Positions 1 through 11,263 of a stretch of 64,000 nucleotides of DNA are shown here, piece by piece; the first letter of the stretch is position 1, and each line of letters begins with the position of its first letter. Source of the stretch: Pictodentalium vernedei (Eukaryota > Mollusca > Scaphopoda > Dentaliida > Dentaliidae); NCBI GenBank assembly GCA_031216915.1, contig CM062290.1:255547597-255611596 (forward strand), written 5' to 3'. A model generated the notes under the pieces. The model was given only the letters and a program-made list of their open reading frames with translations, did not search any database and had not been told where the DNA came from. The position numbers and the translations under genes were made by a program.

Positions 1-684
1 TTTTATCTGCTTCTTTCATCCATGGCTTGATTTGACACCAAACCCGCTTAGGGCCTGAATTATTTGGTCTCAGAGAGTCGTGGGGTTATAAAATCCGCCT
101 GAAGTACCTAGTTGTCACCCCCTCATGAGGGCCGTCTGCCTTCGAACCTTGAAATATCATAAATCCCAAATCCTTCCAAGGCAAATCATGGTCGTTCTAA
201 CCACTTGCTCTTCATTCTTACTATATATACGTATCACTAACTCCAACCAATGCAAATTGTTGTGAGTAATGATGCACGAAGCTGACCATTATGCCGGGAA
301 GGGGATTAATTGTGTATAACTTGGAACTTCTACGTGCGCCAAGCAGCAATAACACAACTATCATTTTAGTAAATGTTACAGCTTTATGTCCTCACTTTTG
401 GTTTGTTGCTCGCTTCACAATACATCCACTCCCGAATTGTTCTACGTGTGATATCCACTATTATTTTGTTATTCAGTTTGATATTTGACTTTGAATAAGG
501 AGTTCATTCCTTCAGAATATGAATTGCATTCTTAGCCTGTTTTCCTTATTTTTCTTTACTATTTTCTTTTGCCTGTTTCTTCGAGGTTGTCCTCTCCATT
601 TCACACTCGTATAACGCAACCTGAATTCAATTCGTACCACTGCGAAATGATCTCGTCATTGAAAGTTACCAATTTCTGGGCATC
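1..684. other. No gene recognised
   Basis: AT-rich sequence with only short open frames. I see no conserved motif, repeat boundary or promoter. It forms the left flank of the LINE. Confidence 0.4.
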
Positions 685-978
685 ATGCATACGTGTGTAT
701 TACCACCCACAAATTACATAATGTATAGTCTTGAGTCTTACCGCGCCCGAATTGGTACATTCAATACTGTAGTTAATGCTCGCGGCCTGAAAAGAAGACT
801 AACAAAACATCAGTCCCTTTGTGCTCTAGCGTATCTTTACATGTGGTATATGCGTATTGAGGTTCAGGTCAGCCTTAATGTGACATCAACCTTGTTTCAT
901 CTCTTATTCAACAAATTTATCATGCCCTGCCATTGCAGTGTTGATCTTTGTACGAATGTTGAAACACCCAATCTCTGA
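685..978 (+). pseudogene. LINE N-terminal leader segment
   Basis: An open frame with an ATG start ends in TGA at 976-978, and the same frame then continues into the 2A-like site and endonuclease. It contains the string YRARIGTFN. In my memory, similar 'IG.F' strings precede the 2A site in invertebrate CR1-like elements. The stop is the only interruption between this segment and the endonuclease, so it is probably the decayed start of the same protein. No other domain is visible. Confidence 0.45.
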
Positions 979-1047
979 CCGACATCAAATATACCAGCTG
1001 CAACACCATCTTCTTCAGCCATCTGTTACTTTGTATATTTTTCGACA

Positions 1048-1104
1048 TTGGTATTGGCTGTGGTTTTGTTATTGTCTGGAGACATTGAATCAAACCCTGG
1101 ACCA
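1048..1104 (+). other. 2A-like ribosome-skipping peptide in the LINE
   Basis: The translated sequence ends a run of hydrophobic residues (LVLAVVLLLSG) with DIESNPGP at 1081-1104. This matches the D-x-E-x-N-P-G-P consensus of 2A peptides, at which ribosomes skip one peptide bond between the final Gly and Pro. The codons are intact. 2A-like sequences at the start of APE-type LINE proteins are known in several invertebrates. The hydrophobic run just before it could also act as a signal peptide on the released leader. There is no ATG between the stop at 978 and the motif, so this copy is unlikely to be translated from its own start. Confidence 0.85.
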
Positions 1105-1818
1105 GCCTCTGTGAACACAGAAAATACCCCCGACGCATTAAAAATCTTTCATCTGAACATCCAAAGCCTGAAGCCTAAAGTAGACATAATTGAGTATGAA
1201 TCATTTTCCAATGACATCTTAGCATTCACTGAGACCTGGCTTCAGTGCTCGGACCTAACATCAGATATTATGATCCATGGCTTCGAAGAACCCTTACGGT
1301 TTAACCGTTTGTCGAGGGGAGGGGGGGGGGGGTCCGTCTACGTGAAGGGCGGCTTGTGCTTTCGGCAAAGAACTGACCTTGAGGTGAATGACATTGAGTG
1401 CATCTGGGCTGAAGTATTCATGACCCATGGTAAGTCGCTGTTACTAGGAGTATTTTACCGCCCATCCAATAGTCCCACAGATGTTTGGGATAAAATTACG
1501 GCATCTATTGACAAAGCCAAAGATACCTTAATTTCTGACATAATTATTACTGGTGACTTCAACGACAACCAATATGGTTCTCTCAAGGGTCACTTCCAGG
1601 AACTAAATAATTATTTCAATCTTAGACAGCTTGTGGAAGGGCCAACATGCTTTACCGAATCATCTGCATCTCTAATTGACCTATTTGCTGTTAGTAATAC
1701 TGTACATGTACTGGAATGTGAAGTCCTAGAACCACTTGTACCTGACATGTCTCGTTATCACTGTCCAATTTATATTGCCATTGAATTCAAGAAAGAAAAG
1801 CCAAAAAACTTTAAGTGA
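1105..1818 (+). pseudogene. LINE endonuclease (APE-type) domain
   Basis: The frame runs directly on from the 2A-like site. Motifs of exonuclease-endonuclease-phosphatase folds are visible in order: a LNIQSL-type N-terminal motif, AFTETWL with the metal-binding Glu, GVFYRP, ITGDFND and LIDLFAV. The final motif, usually S-D-H, reads SRYHCP, so the catalytic Asp appears replaced by Tyr and the enzyme is probably inactive. A Gly-coding G tract lies at 1317-1332 inside the domain. The frame stops at 1816-1818. The enzyme nicks chromosomal DNA to prime reverse transcription. Confidence 0.8.
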
Positions 1819-1827
1819 CGCATATGG

Positions 1828-3245
1828 TTGTATGCAGAGGGCAACTTTGACGGTCTAAACACTGCATATAATAACGTAGACTGGGAAAGACTGCTTGATC
1901 ATTCGTGCCCGGACACTATAGTATCCACCTTCACCGATCAATTACTTGAAACAGCATCTAAATGTATTCCCAACAAACTGATAACCAGGGCTAACCAGCC
2001 TAAATGGATGCATAATCAAATTCGATTATTGATTAGACAAAGAACACGATTATATCGTAGAGCAAAGCGCACTGGTCAACTGCACGACTGGGCGAGATAT
2101 GAGCATAAACGAAATGAAGTCGTATCAGCTGTTAGGAAAGCCAAATCTACATACATATCGAAAGTCCAATCTGAACTAAGCTGTTCGGAAACACACTCGT
2201 CAGTATGGTGGAAAACAAAAACATTTATCTGTAAAAATATTTCCGGAATCCCGACTATAAGTCACCTTAATAAACTCTATTCAACCAATCCCGAAAAGGC
2301 GGAAGTCTTCACTGATTACTTCTGTTCCATTTCGACATTGGATGACACTAATGCATCCTTGCCAGATTCACCCCTGCCTCCCCTACAATCACTTGACAAG
2401 ATAACACTTAAAAGCAAGGAAGTGTACGAAGCGATCAAGAGTATCAAAGTATCAAAGGCGTCTGGTCCTGATCTTATAAGTCCCAGGCTTTTAAAAGAAT
2501 GTAGACACTCATTGTGTGACCCACTTACGGCCCTCTTCAACAGATTATTAGACAACTGTTACTTTCCAGCTTTATGGAAAAAAGCCAATGTGACACCGGT
2601 GTTGAAAAAGAATCCGTCTAACGTAGTTAATAACTATAGGCCAATCTCTTTGCTTAGCTGTACTGGTAAAGTACTTGAAAAATGTGTCTTCAAACGATTA
2701 TGGCTTTTTTTATGTGATAACAATATACTGAGCCAGTTTCAGTCTGGTTTTACTCCAGGTGACTCTACGGTCCTACAACTGACAGACCTCTATGATGAAT
2801 TCTGCCATGCTCTTGACGAAGGAAAGAGGTAAGAGTTGTCTTTTGTGATGTTAGCAAGGCATTTGATAAAGTTTGGCATGCTGGTCTTATTCACAAGCTC
2901 GAGAGAATAGGCATATCTGGCGACTTGCTTTGTTTCCTAAAATCTTACCTTTCTGGTCGGTACCAGCGCGTACTTGTAGCCTCTGAGGCATCTCCTTGGA
3001 AACCAATATCGTCTGGTGTCCCGCAGGGTTCGATCCTTGGTCCCCTGTTATTTCTGATTTACATCAACGATATTACTGAAAACCTACTTAGCAGTATACG
3101 CTTATTTGCAGATGATACATCCCTTTATCTTATAATTGAGAATCCTGACCAAGGTGCCATCATATTCAACCGTGATTTAGCCACAATTGAACACTGGGCT
3201 AACACCGGCTCGTTGAGTTCAACCCCCTTAAAACGGAAACCATGA
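1828..3245 (+). pseudogene. LINE reverse transcriptase (two frames)
   Basis: The first part (1828-2832) carries the pre-RT region with SGPDLISPRLLKE and NNYRPISLLS. After a frame change near 2825-2832 the second part carries DVSKAFDKVWH (motif A), SGVPQGSILGPLLFLIYIND (motif B) and LFADDTSL (motif C, the two catalytic Asp), ending at the TGA at 3243-3245. The catalytic residues are spelled intact, so the break is recent enough for the domain to remain easy to read. The motif spelling fits CR1/Jockey-type LINEs. Confidence 0.85.
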
Positions 3246-4230
3246 TTATATCACGTAAAAGTAACGTTCCGGTGCACCCACCTATATATTTAGGCGGAAC
3301 TCAAATTTCCGAGGTGAGTAGCCACAAGCATCTGGGTGTAATCTTGAATAAAGGTTGTACATGGAACGACCATATCGATCATGTGTGCACTAAAGCCTGG
3401 ACACGTATTGACATGCTCAGGGCCCACAAGTTTACACTTGACCGGAAAGTCCTTGAAAAGATATACTTTGCGTTTGTCCGACCTCTTTTAGAATACGCTG
3501 ACTCTGTCTGGGACAACTGCTCAGCAACTCAAGCTGCTGACCTGGAGAAAATACAAGTAGCTGCAGCAAGAATAGTTACTGGCGCCACTGTGAGCTGCAT
3601 TAAAGACCTTCTCTACACAGAAACTCACTAGGATCCACTGGAAGAGAGACTCCGAAAGCACAAGCTTATCCAGTTTTTTTAAGATGTATCATAAATTAAC
3701 ACCTCCATACCTCCAATAAGGTGCCACCAATTATTTCATCTATTACCCAAAGCCGCAATCTCCGATCCGAAAATAACCACCGTGTTCCCTTTTGTCACAC
3801 CAATTTATATAAGTCCTCGTTTATCCCGGAAGTTACCGACCAGTGGAATAGATTACCCCTCTCAGTAAGAGAAAATTGTTCCCTCATAAACTTCAAGACG
3901 TTTTTAAATAGTGCGAACCTACGACCACCAATCTTTTACTATGGGGCCAAATCCCGTGCTGCCCAAATTTATCATTGCAGGTTGAGCCTGCACTGCAGTA
4001 ATATCAACGCCCACATATACGATAACCATCTCTCAACATCCCCATGTTGCCTGTGTGGGGATCTTGAAACTACTGAGCACTTTCTTGTGCACTGCCCAAT
4101 CTATGACGATGCTCGTGATTCCACAATCAATGCTTTGCCATTTACTATTGAGCTCTCCACACTCCTATTTGGATCCGAACAACTGAATAATAACGACTCT
4201 TCAGAGCCGTGCAGGACTATATCATACTGA
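3242..4230 (+). pseudogene. LINE RT thumb and C-terminal Cys/His region (broken)
   Basis: The segment 3242-3631 holds HKHLGVILNK and FVRPLLEYADSVWDN, typical of the region after the RT palm. After a stop and frame shifts, 3721-4230 holds VTDQWNRLPLSVR and the cysteine motif C-C-L-C-G-(x8)-H-F-L-V-H-C, a zinc-binding-like end shared by many LINE proteins. At least three interruptions separate the two. A second, older copy of this C-terminal type lies at 51562-51990 on the other strand. Confidence 0.75.
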
Positions 4231-4389
4231 GTGGACGTTTTAATAAGTAGCAGAGCACTCTTGAACTTTTCCAGTATTTCTTGCCACACAAATGGGCCAC
4301 CGTTACCGATACACCCATTGAGGCTGCCCTATTGCATATTCTTTGGTAGCGAACATTGAATTCAGGTTGTTCCCCGTTTCCTAGATTAA

Positions 4390-4622
4390 CCCTTTGCTCA
4401 ATGTAACGGTCAGTGTTACCCATGAACATCGTCATTTAATTCCTTTTATATTTTCAACCTTTGTCTCGAGAACATGGCTTATGACCCCTCATTGAAATGA
4501 GCTCGACGAGTCCGTTCCAGTGAGGGATCGTGAGCTGCGTTTTTGAGACTGACATTGGAAACTTCCAGTTATTCGAAAACTTATTCTTCAAGTGTCGACT
4601 GCTACACGTGTTGGGTAAGGGG
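4390..4622. mobile_element. Palindromic TTAA MITE, family A copy 1
   Basis: The unit starts CCCTTTGCTCAATG after TTAA (4386-4389) and ends TTGGGTAAGGGG before TTAA (4623-4626). The middle is a near-palindrome around 4470-4550 with the arms GCTTATGACCCCTCATT and its diverged complement. It has no coding capacity. TTAA duplications with CCCT termini resemble piggyBac-type MITEs. Other family A copies are at 24754, 53804 and 55908. Confidence 0.65.
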
Positions 4623-4663
4623 TTAAGTTTCCTTTTTCTTTTCAATCTATCATTCTCCCTATT

Positions 4664-4674
<11 letters not shown>

Positions 4675-4726
<52 letters not shown>
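4675..4726. repeat. (CT)n dinucleotide microsatellite
   Basis: About 26 uninterrupted CT units. The apparent Arg-Glu or Leu-Ser rich open frames across it are artefacts of the repeat. Confidence 0.95.
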
Positions 4727-4731
<5 letters not shown>

Positions 4732-6710
4732 CTATGTTTAAACAATATTTCACTTAGTGTTTGCAGCTACTATTAAACTTTGTCAGTAATCCTAAGGAGA
4801 CAGGTCATACAAGCTATAAGCTTACTGCCGAATCCTTTCAACAAATCTCGTTCTTGACTCTTTACGTTAATGCATACCATTGTATTGCGCACTCTGTATA
4901 ACAATCATGTTGTAGTTTATTGTATGCATCATATTTTTTCATGAATAAATATTGTTTAAAATTAAACAATGCAAACATTGGTATAGCTTTTCTTGGCAGT
5001 TGGGGTATAATTTGACTATTTTTATCATCAAAAACATAATTTCCCATTATGGAATTTTCGGGGGGGGGGGGGGGGGGGGGGGGTCGGAAAGAAAATTGCA
5101 GTACACCATGCTTTTTTTGCATTCGACCGTCCCGGACACTCTCTCACCCCTAATCGCAAGAATTTTCTTATTTTCAGCATACTTTTTCCGGTCATTTTGA
5201 ACTCCCACCCCATATCCTGCACAGAAAAAAAAGAATTTCCAACAATTGTTGGACACCCACCCCTCTCAGCATCATATATCAATTTTTTAAGCACTTTTCT
5301 AAACTTTTCTGCTTTGTCAATATGTGATAATAAAATTCATAAATTGTGATGTATTTAATTGGTATTAACCTGTATTATTAGACATTATTCCTGATTTTTC
5401 CAGTAAACTAACCACATGCTATGTCTTTTTCTTCTTATGTGACCCCAAGATTTTTCAGAGGTATTTTGACACAGGGAATGTCATGCGATTGGTTTTATAG
5501 AAACTCACTTTTTTACACATGAACCTGCGTAGGCCCTTTAAGTTGTGACTATTTTATCCAAATGGGACACGAGAGCTTTGTTTTAATACTTTGTTAATTT
5601 TATTTTTATACCGGTTGGTGCAATTGTTATATGAACCATTTGTTTTACTGTAAGTTGTATCTTGATTCTTGATGTAGGTTAAAAATAATTTACATTTACT
5701 TAAAGTCTTCATTTCTTAAGAGCCATGAGGAACCTAAAAGGCCTTTGATTATCTGTGATAATAAGAAATGTTTAAATACACAAATAGGATGCAATTATAG
5801 AAATGGAGACACTCATAGCCGAACAGACTGCTGGTTCAAAACATCATGGGGCCAGCAGTGGGGCCAGCAGTGGGATCAGGTGGGCCAGATAGCTCAACAT
5901 GCCCATCAATACCCCACCCCCCCTAATAGGGCTATAATGTGTGTATATTAGTCTAAATCAGTTTAAAGTGTTTAGTTTGGCATGAAATGGCACCAGGAAA
6001 AAATTGCAAGGGGTTGGAAACAAATGTGGTTTTGAGCCGTTTGATCACTCACTCCGGCATCGTGTACTGCACATTTCTTCCGACGCCCCCCCCCCCCCGC
6101 CCTCCCACCTCCTGGCATTTGGGGAAATTTTTAGTATGTTGTTATTTAGACATATTTGCTTCGTTCAAAAGCAAACTCTTTCGTATAGCAATTTCTTCTT
6201 GGTTAAGTATCAATCAGGTTTATTGGACTAGTGATCTTTCATTCATTTATCAAAATTTAACAGAGTTAAGTTCAGACAAGGTGAAGTATATTTAACCCCC
6301 AACCCTCCACACACACAAAATACACACAAGTGCCAATACCTTCAGTCGCACTCGCAAAGAACCTTGAATCAACAAAATGGCGTTTCTGCATTATCTATTT
6401 AAATGTTTCGAATTCTTCCCCATCGAGAGTACCCATGGCAGGTCGGAAAAGTATTTGAAGTTGTGTTCCCGCCCGCCCGCCCGCCCGCCCGCCCGCCCGC
6501 CCCACCCATCCATATTTATTTAGTTCCCACCGCCTCTGTTCACATCACGATTCTGACCATGCTCTGCGACAAATTGCGGAGTTTCAACAAGCTTATCTGT
6601 GTTGGAAATGATAAGGCTTTTGCAGTTTGTGCCCCGCATGAATATAAAATCCATAATATTTGGCCAGGGATTAGTAAAACGATTTCATAATTTCATGGTT
6701 TTCGAAAAAC
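4727..6710. other. Non-coding stretch with homopolymer tracts
   Basis: No gene is recognised. It holds a 24-base G run at 5060-5083, a C run near 6086-6098, and a (CCCG)n tract at about 6469-6503. The sequence beside the first G run (minus strand) and beside the 6.09-kb C run (plus strand) is alike: TGTACTGCA, a T-rich spacer, then CCGAC and the C tract. That suggests two copies of one dispersed repeat in opposite orientation. Confidence 0.5.
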
Positions 6711-8128
6711 ACAAAGGGGCCTTAATCGCTCACCTAACAATGTGGTTCAAAGAAGTATTTTGGGTCAAATTAAGTTAATCATGGTCCATCAACACTGAAG
6801 AGGAATGAAGTCATGAAATTATTAACTCTAGTGTCCGTGTCAGATGATTATTATCATGGGTCTTCCTGACTGCTTCCAATTCTATCAGTTTTAGGGAGCC
6901 CAAATATAAACTCAGGAACTCGATTTGAACAGACTTGAATCTGCCCCCCCCCCCCCCCCGAGACTGAAAGGATTCTAACTGGTGGGTTTGAAGAAGATTT
7001 TTAAAGAAATGTCCTCATATTGCATTAAGTTAAACTTTGGGCTCCAATAGAGAGACCAAATATTGATCCAGGGACTCGATTTGAAGAAACTTGAATCTGA
7101 CCCTCCAGATATGTTGTATACCAAATATGAAAGCATTCTGACTGGTGAATCTGAAGATTTTTAATAAAATTTCCTCATACTGCACTAAGTTATACTTTGT
7201 GCCCCAGTAGAGAGCCCAAATATTAACCCAGGGACTCGATTTGAAGAAACTTGAATCTGACCCCTTAGGTATGTTGTATACCAAATATGAAAGCATTCTG
7301 ACTGGTGGATCTGAAGAAGATTTTTAAAGAAATTCCCTTATAATGCACTGAGCTAAAATTCGGGCTACCATAGGGAGCCCAAATATTAACCAAGGAATCC
7401 GATTTGAAGAAACTTGAATCTGACCCACGTAGAGATGTTGTAGTTCAAATAAGAACGCATTCTGACTGGGGAATCTAAAGAAGAAGATTTTTAAAGAAAT
7501 TTCCCCATATTGCACTAAGTTAAACATTTGGGCTCCCACTGGGGAGCCCAAATATTAATGCAGGGACCCAATCTGAACAAACTGGAATCTGACCCTCCAC
7601 CCCCACCCCCAAGATGTTGTATACCAAATATGAAAGCATTCTGACTGGTGAATCTGAAGAAGATTTTTAAAGAAATTTCCTGACACTGCACTAAGTTAAA
7701 ATTCGGGCTCCCATAGAGTGCCCAAATATTAACCCAGTGACTCGATTTGAACAAACTGGAATCTGACCCCTATAGAGATGTTGCATACAAAATATCAAAA
7801 GACTCTAAATGAAGGATCTGGAGAAAAAGATTTTTAAAAAAATTTTAAAACAATTATGATATCAGAGAAATGCCCCTTCTGGTGCCCCCTGTGGGTGTGG
7901 CAACCATATTTGAACAAATGTGAATTGATATATGATAGGAACATGTATATCAAAATTGGGTTCAATTCTGCCCAGTGGTTTATGAGAAGTCGAAAATGTA
8001 AAGTTCGCGATGGATGGACGGACGGACGGACGGACGGACGGACGGACGGACGGACGGTCGGAAGGACGGACGACAGACCGAAAGTGATTACTTAAGCTCA
8101 CTCGACTCTCAGTCAAGTGAGTTAAAAA
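6711..8128. mobile_element. Pearl-like element 1 with core tandem repeats and GGAC tail
   Basis: The left end reads GGCCTTAATCGCTCACC and the right end AAGTGAGTTAAAAAG, so the ends carry a short inverted GCTCAC/GTGAGY motif. The middle is about six imperfect units of 155-175 bp starting with GAGCCCAAATATTAAC (near 6897, 7052, 7211, 7375, 7543 and 7718). A GGAC tetranucleotide array follows at about 8009-8062. This layout of end, core tandem repeats, GGAC array and end matches the pearl family described in bivalves. There is no coding capacity, so it would depend on proteins made elsewhere. Related copies are at 21548, 25478 and 52133. Confidence 0.6.
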
Positions 8129-8443
8129 GCATGCCCAACTCCATATCTGCGATTGTGACACCATATTTCCTTATATATTTTATTCATTATTAATTTTATT
8201 TCGATAAGTATTTAAGTGTAGGGTGTGATTACACCCTTATAAAATAAACTAAAATCATGTTTGCCTGGATGGAAATGTTTCAAAATTAAGCTCTATGTTC
8301 CCATAAATTAAATAATGTAGAAATAATGCTTTTGGTGGCGTTTTAGTTCTTTGAATTTACGTGAAAATGGTCTAAAAGATCATTTTCGTGTAAAGTCAAG
8401 GTGCAATATATAAGTGATGGAAAGTTAGCATGATAACTACTCA
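8129..8443. other. No gene recognised
   Basis: AT-rich spacer between the pearl-like element and a LINE fragment. It contains a local inverted match (ACGTGAAAATGGTC / GATCATTTTCGTGTA) near 8358-8393 that could fold into a hairpin. Confidence 0.35.
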
Positions 8444-9029
8444 ATGGAGATCTCGGACCTTGACGTTGGGGCAAACCAGTGCAAAAAGATCGTCAGAGAA
8501 AGGGTCATGGAGGATTGTAACCGTAATTGGCGAGAGGGTGTCAAATCAAAGAGATCTTTTGGTGGCCTGCGTGATAAAGAGAAGTCTGGTTTTGAAGAGT
8601 ACCTTGTTGGCACCTTTGGGGGGTCACTGTTGTTCAAGCTGAGGTCGCGGTCCCTGGAGCTGAGGGGAAAAATTGGGAAAAACAGTGAAAAGGAGTGCCA
8701 GATGTGTAACGTGGGCGTGGTGGAGACCCTGGAACACTTTCTTATAGAATGTCCAAAATACCAGTCTAAAAGAACAAGATTCACGGGGAGTATAATGGAG
8801 AAGTGGGATGGGAGAATGAAGGACATGTGGTTAGGGGGCGACTCAAAGGAGAGGGTTAATATACTAATCGGAGAGAGATTGGGAAGAATGGGACAAGGGA
8901 TGTCATCAAGCAGTTCGTCTCCGAGTGTTGGGAGGAGAGAAGAAGCGCGGGAATTGGGAGGCAGTTGGTAGAACATGGGTAACCAAGGCCTTCTCAGCGG
9001 CCGGCCGAAGTGTTATTATTATTAATAGG
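8444..9029 (+). pseudogene. LINE C-terminal fragment with (ATT)n tail
   Basis: A 175-residue open frame (8444-8971) contains LFKLRSRSLELRGKIGK and the cysteine motif CQMCNVGVVETLEHFLIECPKY, the C-x2-C-x8-H-x4-C form found at the end of many LINE proteins. The frame starts inside the family's normal protein, so the copy is 5' truncated. After the stop, a TTATTATTATT tail at 9012-9023 is consistent with a LINE 3' end. It is a different family from the 0.7-4.4 kb LINE. Confidence 0.65.
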
Positions 9030-9574
9030 TGATAGGTTATTTATTTTTGATGTCATCAAAAATCTAAACAAATTACCAATTTATCACTTTTTTGCTGTCC
9101 ATCCGCGGTTATGAATAATGCTTCGCGGTTTTGAACACCAAAAAATTAAAAATTATAACATTTTTAGAAATTTGACACCATCGAAAATAACATGTCACAT
9201 ATTATCAAGCTAAATTTCCCATTTCTTTTATAGCACCTTAAAGAAATTATAAACTTGGAGTTCGGAAGTGTCATCCATCTCAAGAGTACTCAAGATTCGA
9301 AGTGTACTTTGTACTCGGACTTGTGATTACACAAGCTTATGTCAACAGGAATGCCGAGGCTATGGTTGTTAACTAGAGATTATATTCATTATTTGTGAAA
9401 AATGTTACACCCCGTGGGTCTTTTTGTATATACTGTTTGTCTTCTATCTAACAAATATTGATCTTCTTTGATCAGTGTTAGAATCAAACAAACAATCATG
9501 TTTTCTTCAAATTCGTTCTGTTCGTTACGGACCAAAATATTCCGAAGGTTCAATGCTCCGAGACACCGATAATA
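9030..9574. other. No gene recognised
   Basis: AT-rich spacer between a LINE fragment and a minisatellite. No motif or repeat boundary seen. Confidence 0.35.
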
Positions 9575-10256
9575 TGAAGATCCTTCGGACTATTGGGCCT
9601 TCGGAATATCGGACCCTCGGGGCATTGGCTCTTCCGGGTATTGGGCATTCGGAATATCGGACCTTCGGACCATTGGACCTTCGGTATATTGGACCTTTGG
9701 CGTATTGGGTCGTCGCAATATTGTACCTTCGGAATATCGGACCTTTGGATTAATGAGCCTTTGGAATATCGGACCATCGGAGTATTGCACCTTCGATATA
9801 TCATACCTTGCATTATTGAGCCTTCGAAATATCGAACCTTCGGAGTATCGGTCCTTCGGAATGTCGGGCCTCTGAATTATCGAGCCTTCGGAATATCGGA
9901 CCTTTGGATTAATGAGCCTTTGGAATATCGGCCCTTCGGAGTATTGGGTCTTTGGAATATTGGACCTTTGGATTATTGGGCCTTCAGAATATCGTACCTT
10001 TGGAGTATTGGGCTTTCGGAATACTAGGCCTTTGGGTTATTGAACCTTTGGAATATCGGCCCTTCAGAGTATTGGACCTTCGGGGTACTGAGCCTTCTGA
10101 GTATCGGCCTTTTGGATTATTGAGCCTTCGGAATATCAGTCATTCGGAGTATTGGGCCTAAGCCGCCTTAGGAGTATTGGGCCTTCGGAATATGGGACCT
10201 TCGGAATATCTGTTCTTCGGTGTATTGAGTATTCGAAATATCGGACCTTCGGAGGT
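9575..10256. repeat. 16-bp minisatellite, about 42 degenerate units
   Basis: The unit is close to GACCTTCGGAATATCG, with variants such as GACCTTTGGATTAATG and GGCCTTCGGAGTATTG, repeating at a steady 16-bp step. Because 16 is one more than a multiple of three, each reading frame passes through the same 16-residue repeat every 48 bp. That is why long open frames appear on both strands. I do not regard any of them as genes. It is not CRISPR-like, since there are no distinct spacers. Confidence 0.85.
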
Positions 10257-11018
10257 GTGGACCTATACGTAGTCTTCGAAATAAACGGCCGACGCAGTTA
10301 CACTATTCTCTCCTTGTGTAAGGCTAAATGTGGAGTGAGCGTTGTCAGAAAATAAGACACAAATCACTCTTTGGATGCCAAGATGTCACTACGCTCTTAC
10401 ACGCTCTCGCCGAAATGGAAATTTCAGCTAGAATACAGAGAAGCCTGTCCGTTCTAAATGTTTCTCGCCCACTTACTTGGGCGCTCCAAATAAATGTGAG
10501 GGCGTTCATCTGACAGTGGAGTGCGTGGCAGAAGGACAACGTCCATCCCCACCTGAAGGAGAAAGGACCAGCGATCGAAATGAAGTAGAAAAAAAAAAAG
10601 AAAGAAAAAGAGTCTCTCAACCAAGCGACGAGATGCCCGTTGCTTGGAGGAGTTCCCACAAAAGGGTGAGGATTCCCGTTGTTCCCCAGGGGTGAGGGAG
10701 TGAACAGGTGACCACTGACGTGCCCAATGATAATCAGGCGGAGACAGGAACTGACTCTTCAACACCTCAATCTTCGGATGCTCACCTTCTTCTGGACCCC
10801 AACTCCACCAAGAAGACGGGATACAGACATTAAGACAGCAATAAAGAAGACCGATGAAGCAATGAAGAGAACTGATAAGATATTGGCTTGACAGAATCAG
10901 GCGGCAAGAGAAAGACAACGATACCCGATTTCTGAATCCAAGGCACCATCAACACCACTATCTCCAATCACGACAACCTCCAAGTCAAGTTCAACCAATC
11001 GCTTATATACATATGCCG
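10257..11018. other. No gene recognised
   Basis: More GC-rich than its flanks, with a 154-codon minus-strand open frame (10454-10918) that shows no motif I know and a homopolymer-encoded Phe run. I see no convincing coding signal. Confidence 0.4.
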
Positions 11019-11075
11019 CCCAGTTTATTTATTTATTTGTTTGTTTAAGGTCACATATTTCTGCACAAATTGCAA
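11019..11075 (-). repeat. SINE 3' end fragment
   Basis: TTTATTTATTTATTTG followed by TTTAAGGTCACATATTTCTG is the complement of the tail of the tRNA-headed SINEs at 20157 and 48094. Only the last ~55 bp are present. Confidence 0.6.
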
Positions 11076-11263
11076 AATGCGGAGAAAAATCGATTTCTAT
11101 TATTGCGTCTCAAAAGGTTTGGAACGCTTGTGTTGCATGCGGCATCTACAGTCTGTTTAGAGCCTTTTCGTCTTCCGTGACACTCCTCGTCATCAAGAAG
11201 CCATCTGGGTGTGAATGTGTGCACCAGGTCGAATATAGCCCCCCCCCCCCCCCACATCCTGCA

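Larger units (their letters stand above)
685..4389 (+). mobile_element. Decayed CR1-like non-LTR retrotransposon (LINE)
   Basis: The order on the plus strand is N-terminal leader, 2A-like peptide, apurinic-type endonuclease, reverse transcriptase, thumb or connection region and a C-terminal Cys/His motif, which is the standard order of CR1/Jockey-type LINEs. The element copies itself by nicking DNA and reverse transcribing its RNA at the nick. The reading frame is broken at several points: a stop at 976-978, a stop at 1816-1818 between endonuclease and RT, a frame change near 2825-2832, another near 3200-3210, a stop at 3629-3631 and further shifts between 3680 and 3725. This copy therefore cannot make a full protein. 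The 3' side runs into a TTAA MITE at 4390. The clade call (CR1/L2-like) rests on motif spelling only. Confidence 0.85.

Noticed and set aside
4454-4757. Arg-Glu repeat and Leu-Ser repeat proteins
   Set aside because: Both are translations of the CT microsatellite.
8009-8062. GGAC array as an independent microsatellite
   Set aside because: It sits at the same place in each pearl-like element, so it is part of that element.
9593-10355. Tyr/Phe/Gly-rich open frames as a repeat-protein gene
   Set aside because: They are produced by the 16-bp minisatellite in every frame; there is no constant flank, start context or conserved ends.
10454-10918. 154-codon minus-strand gene
   Set aside because: No motif, a Phe run from a T-rich tract, and no supporting neighbour; length alone is not enough.
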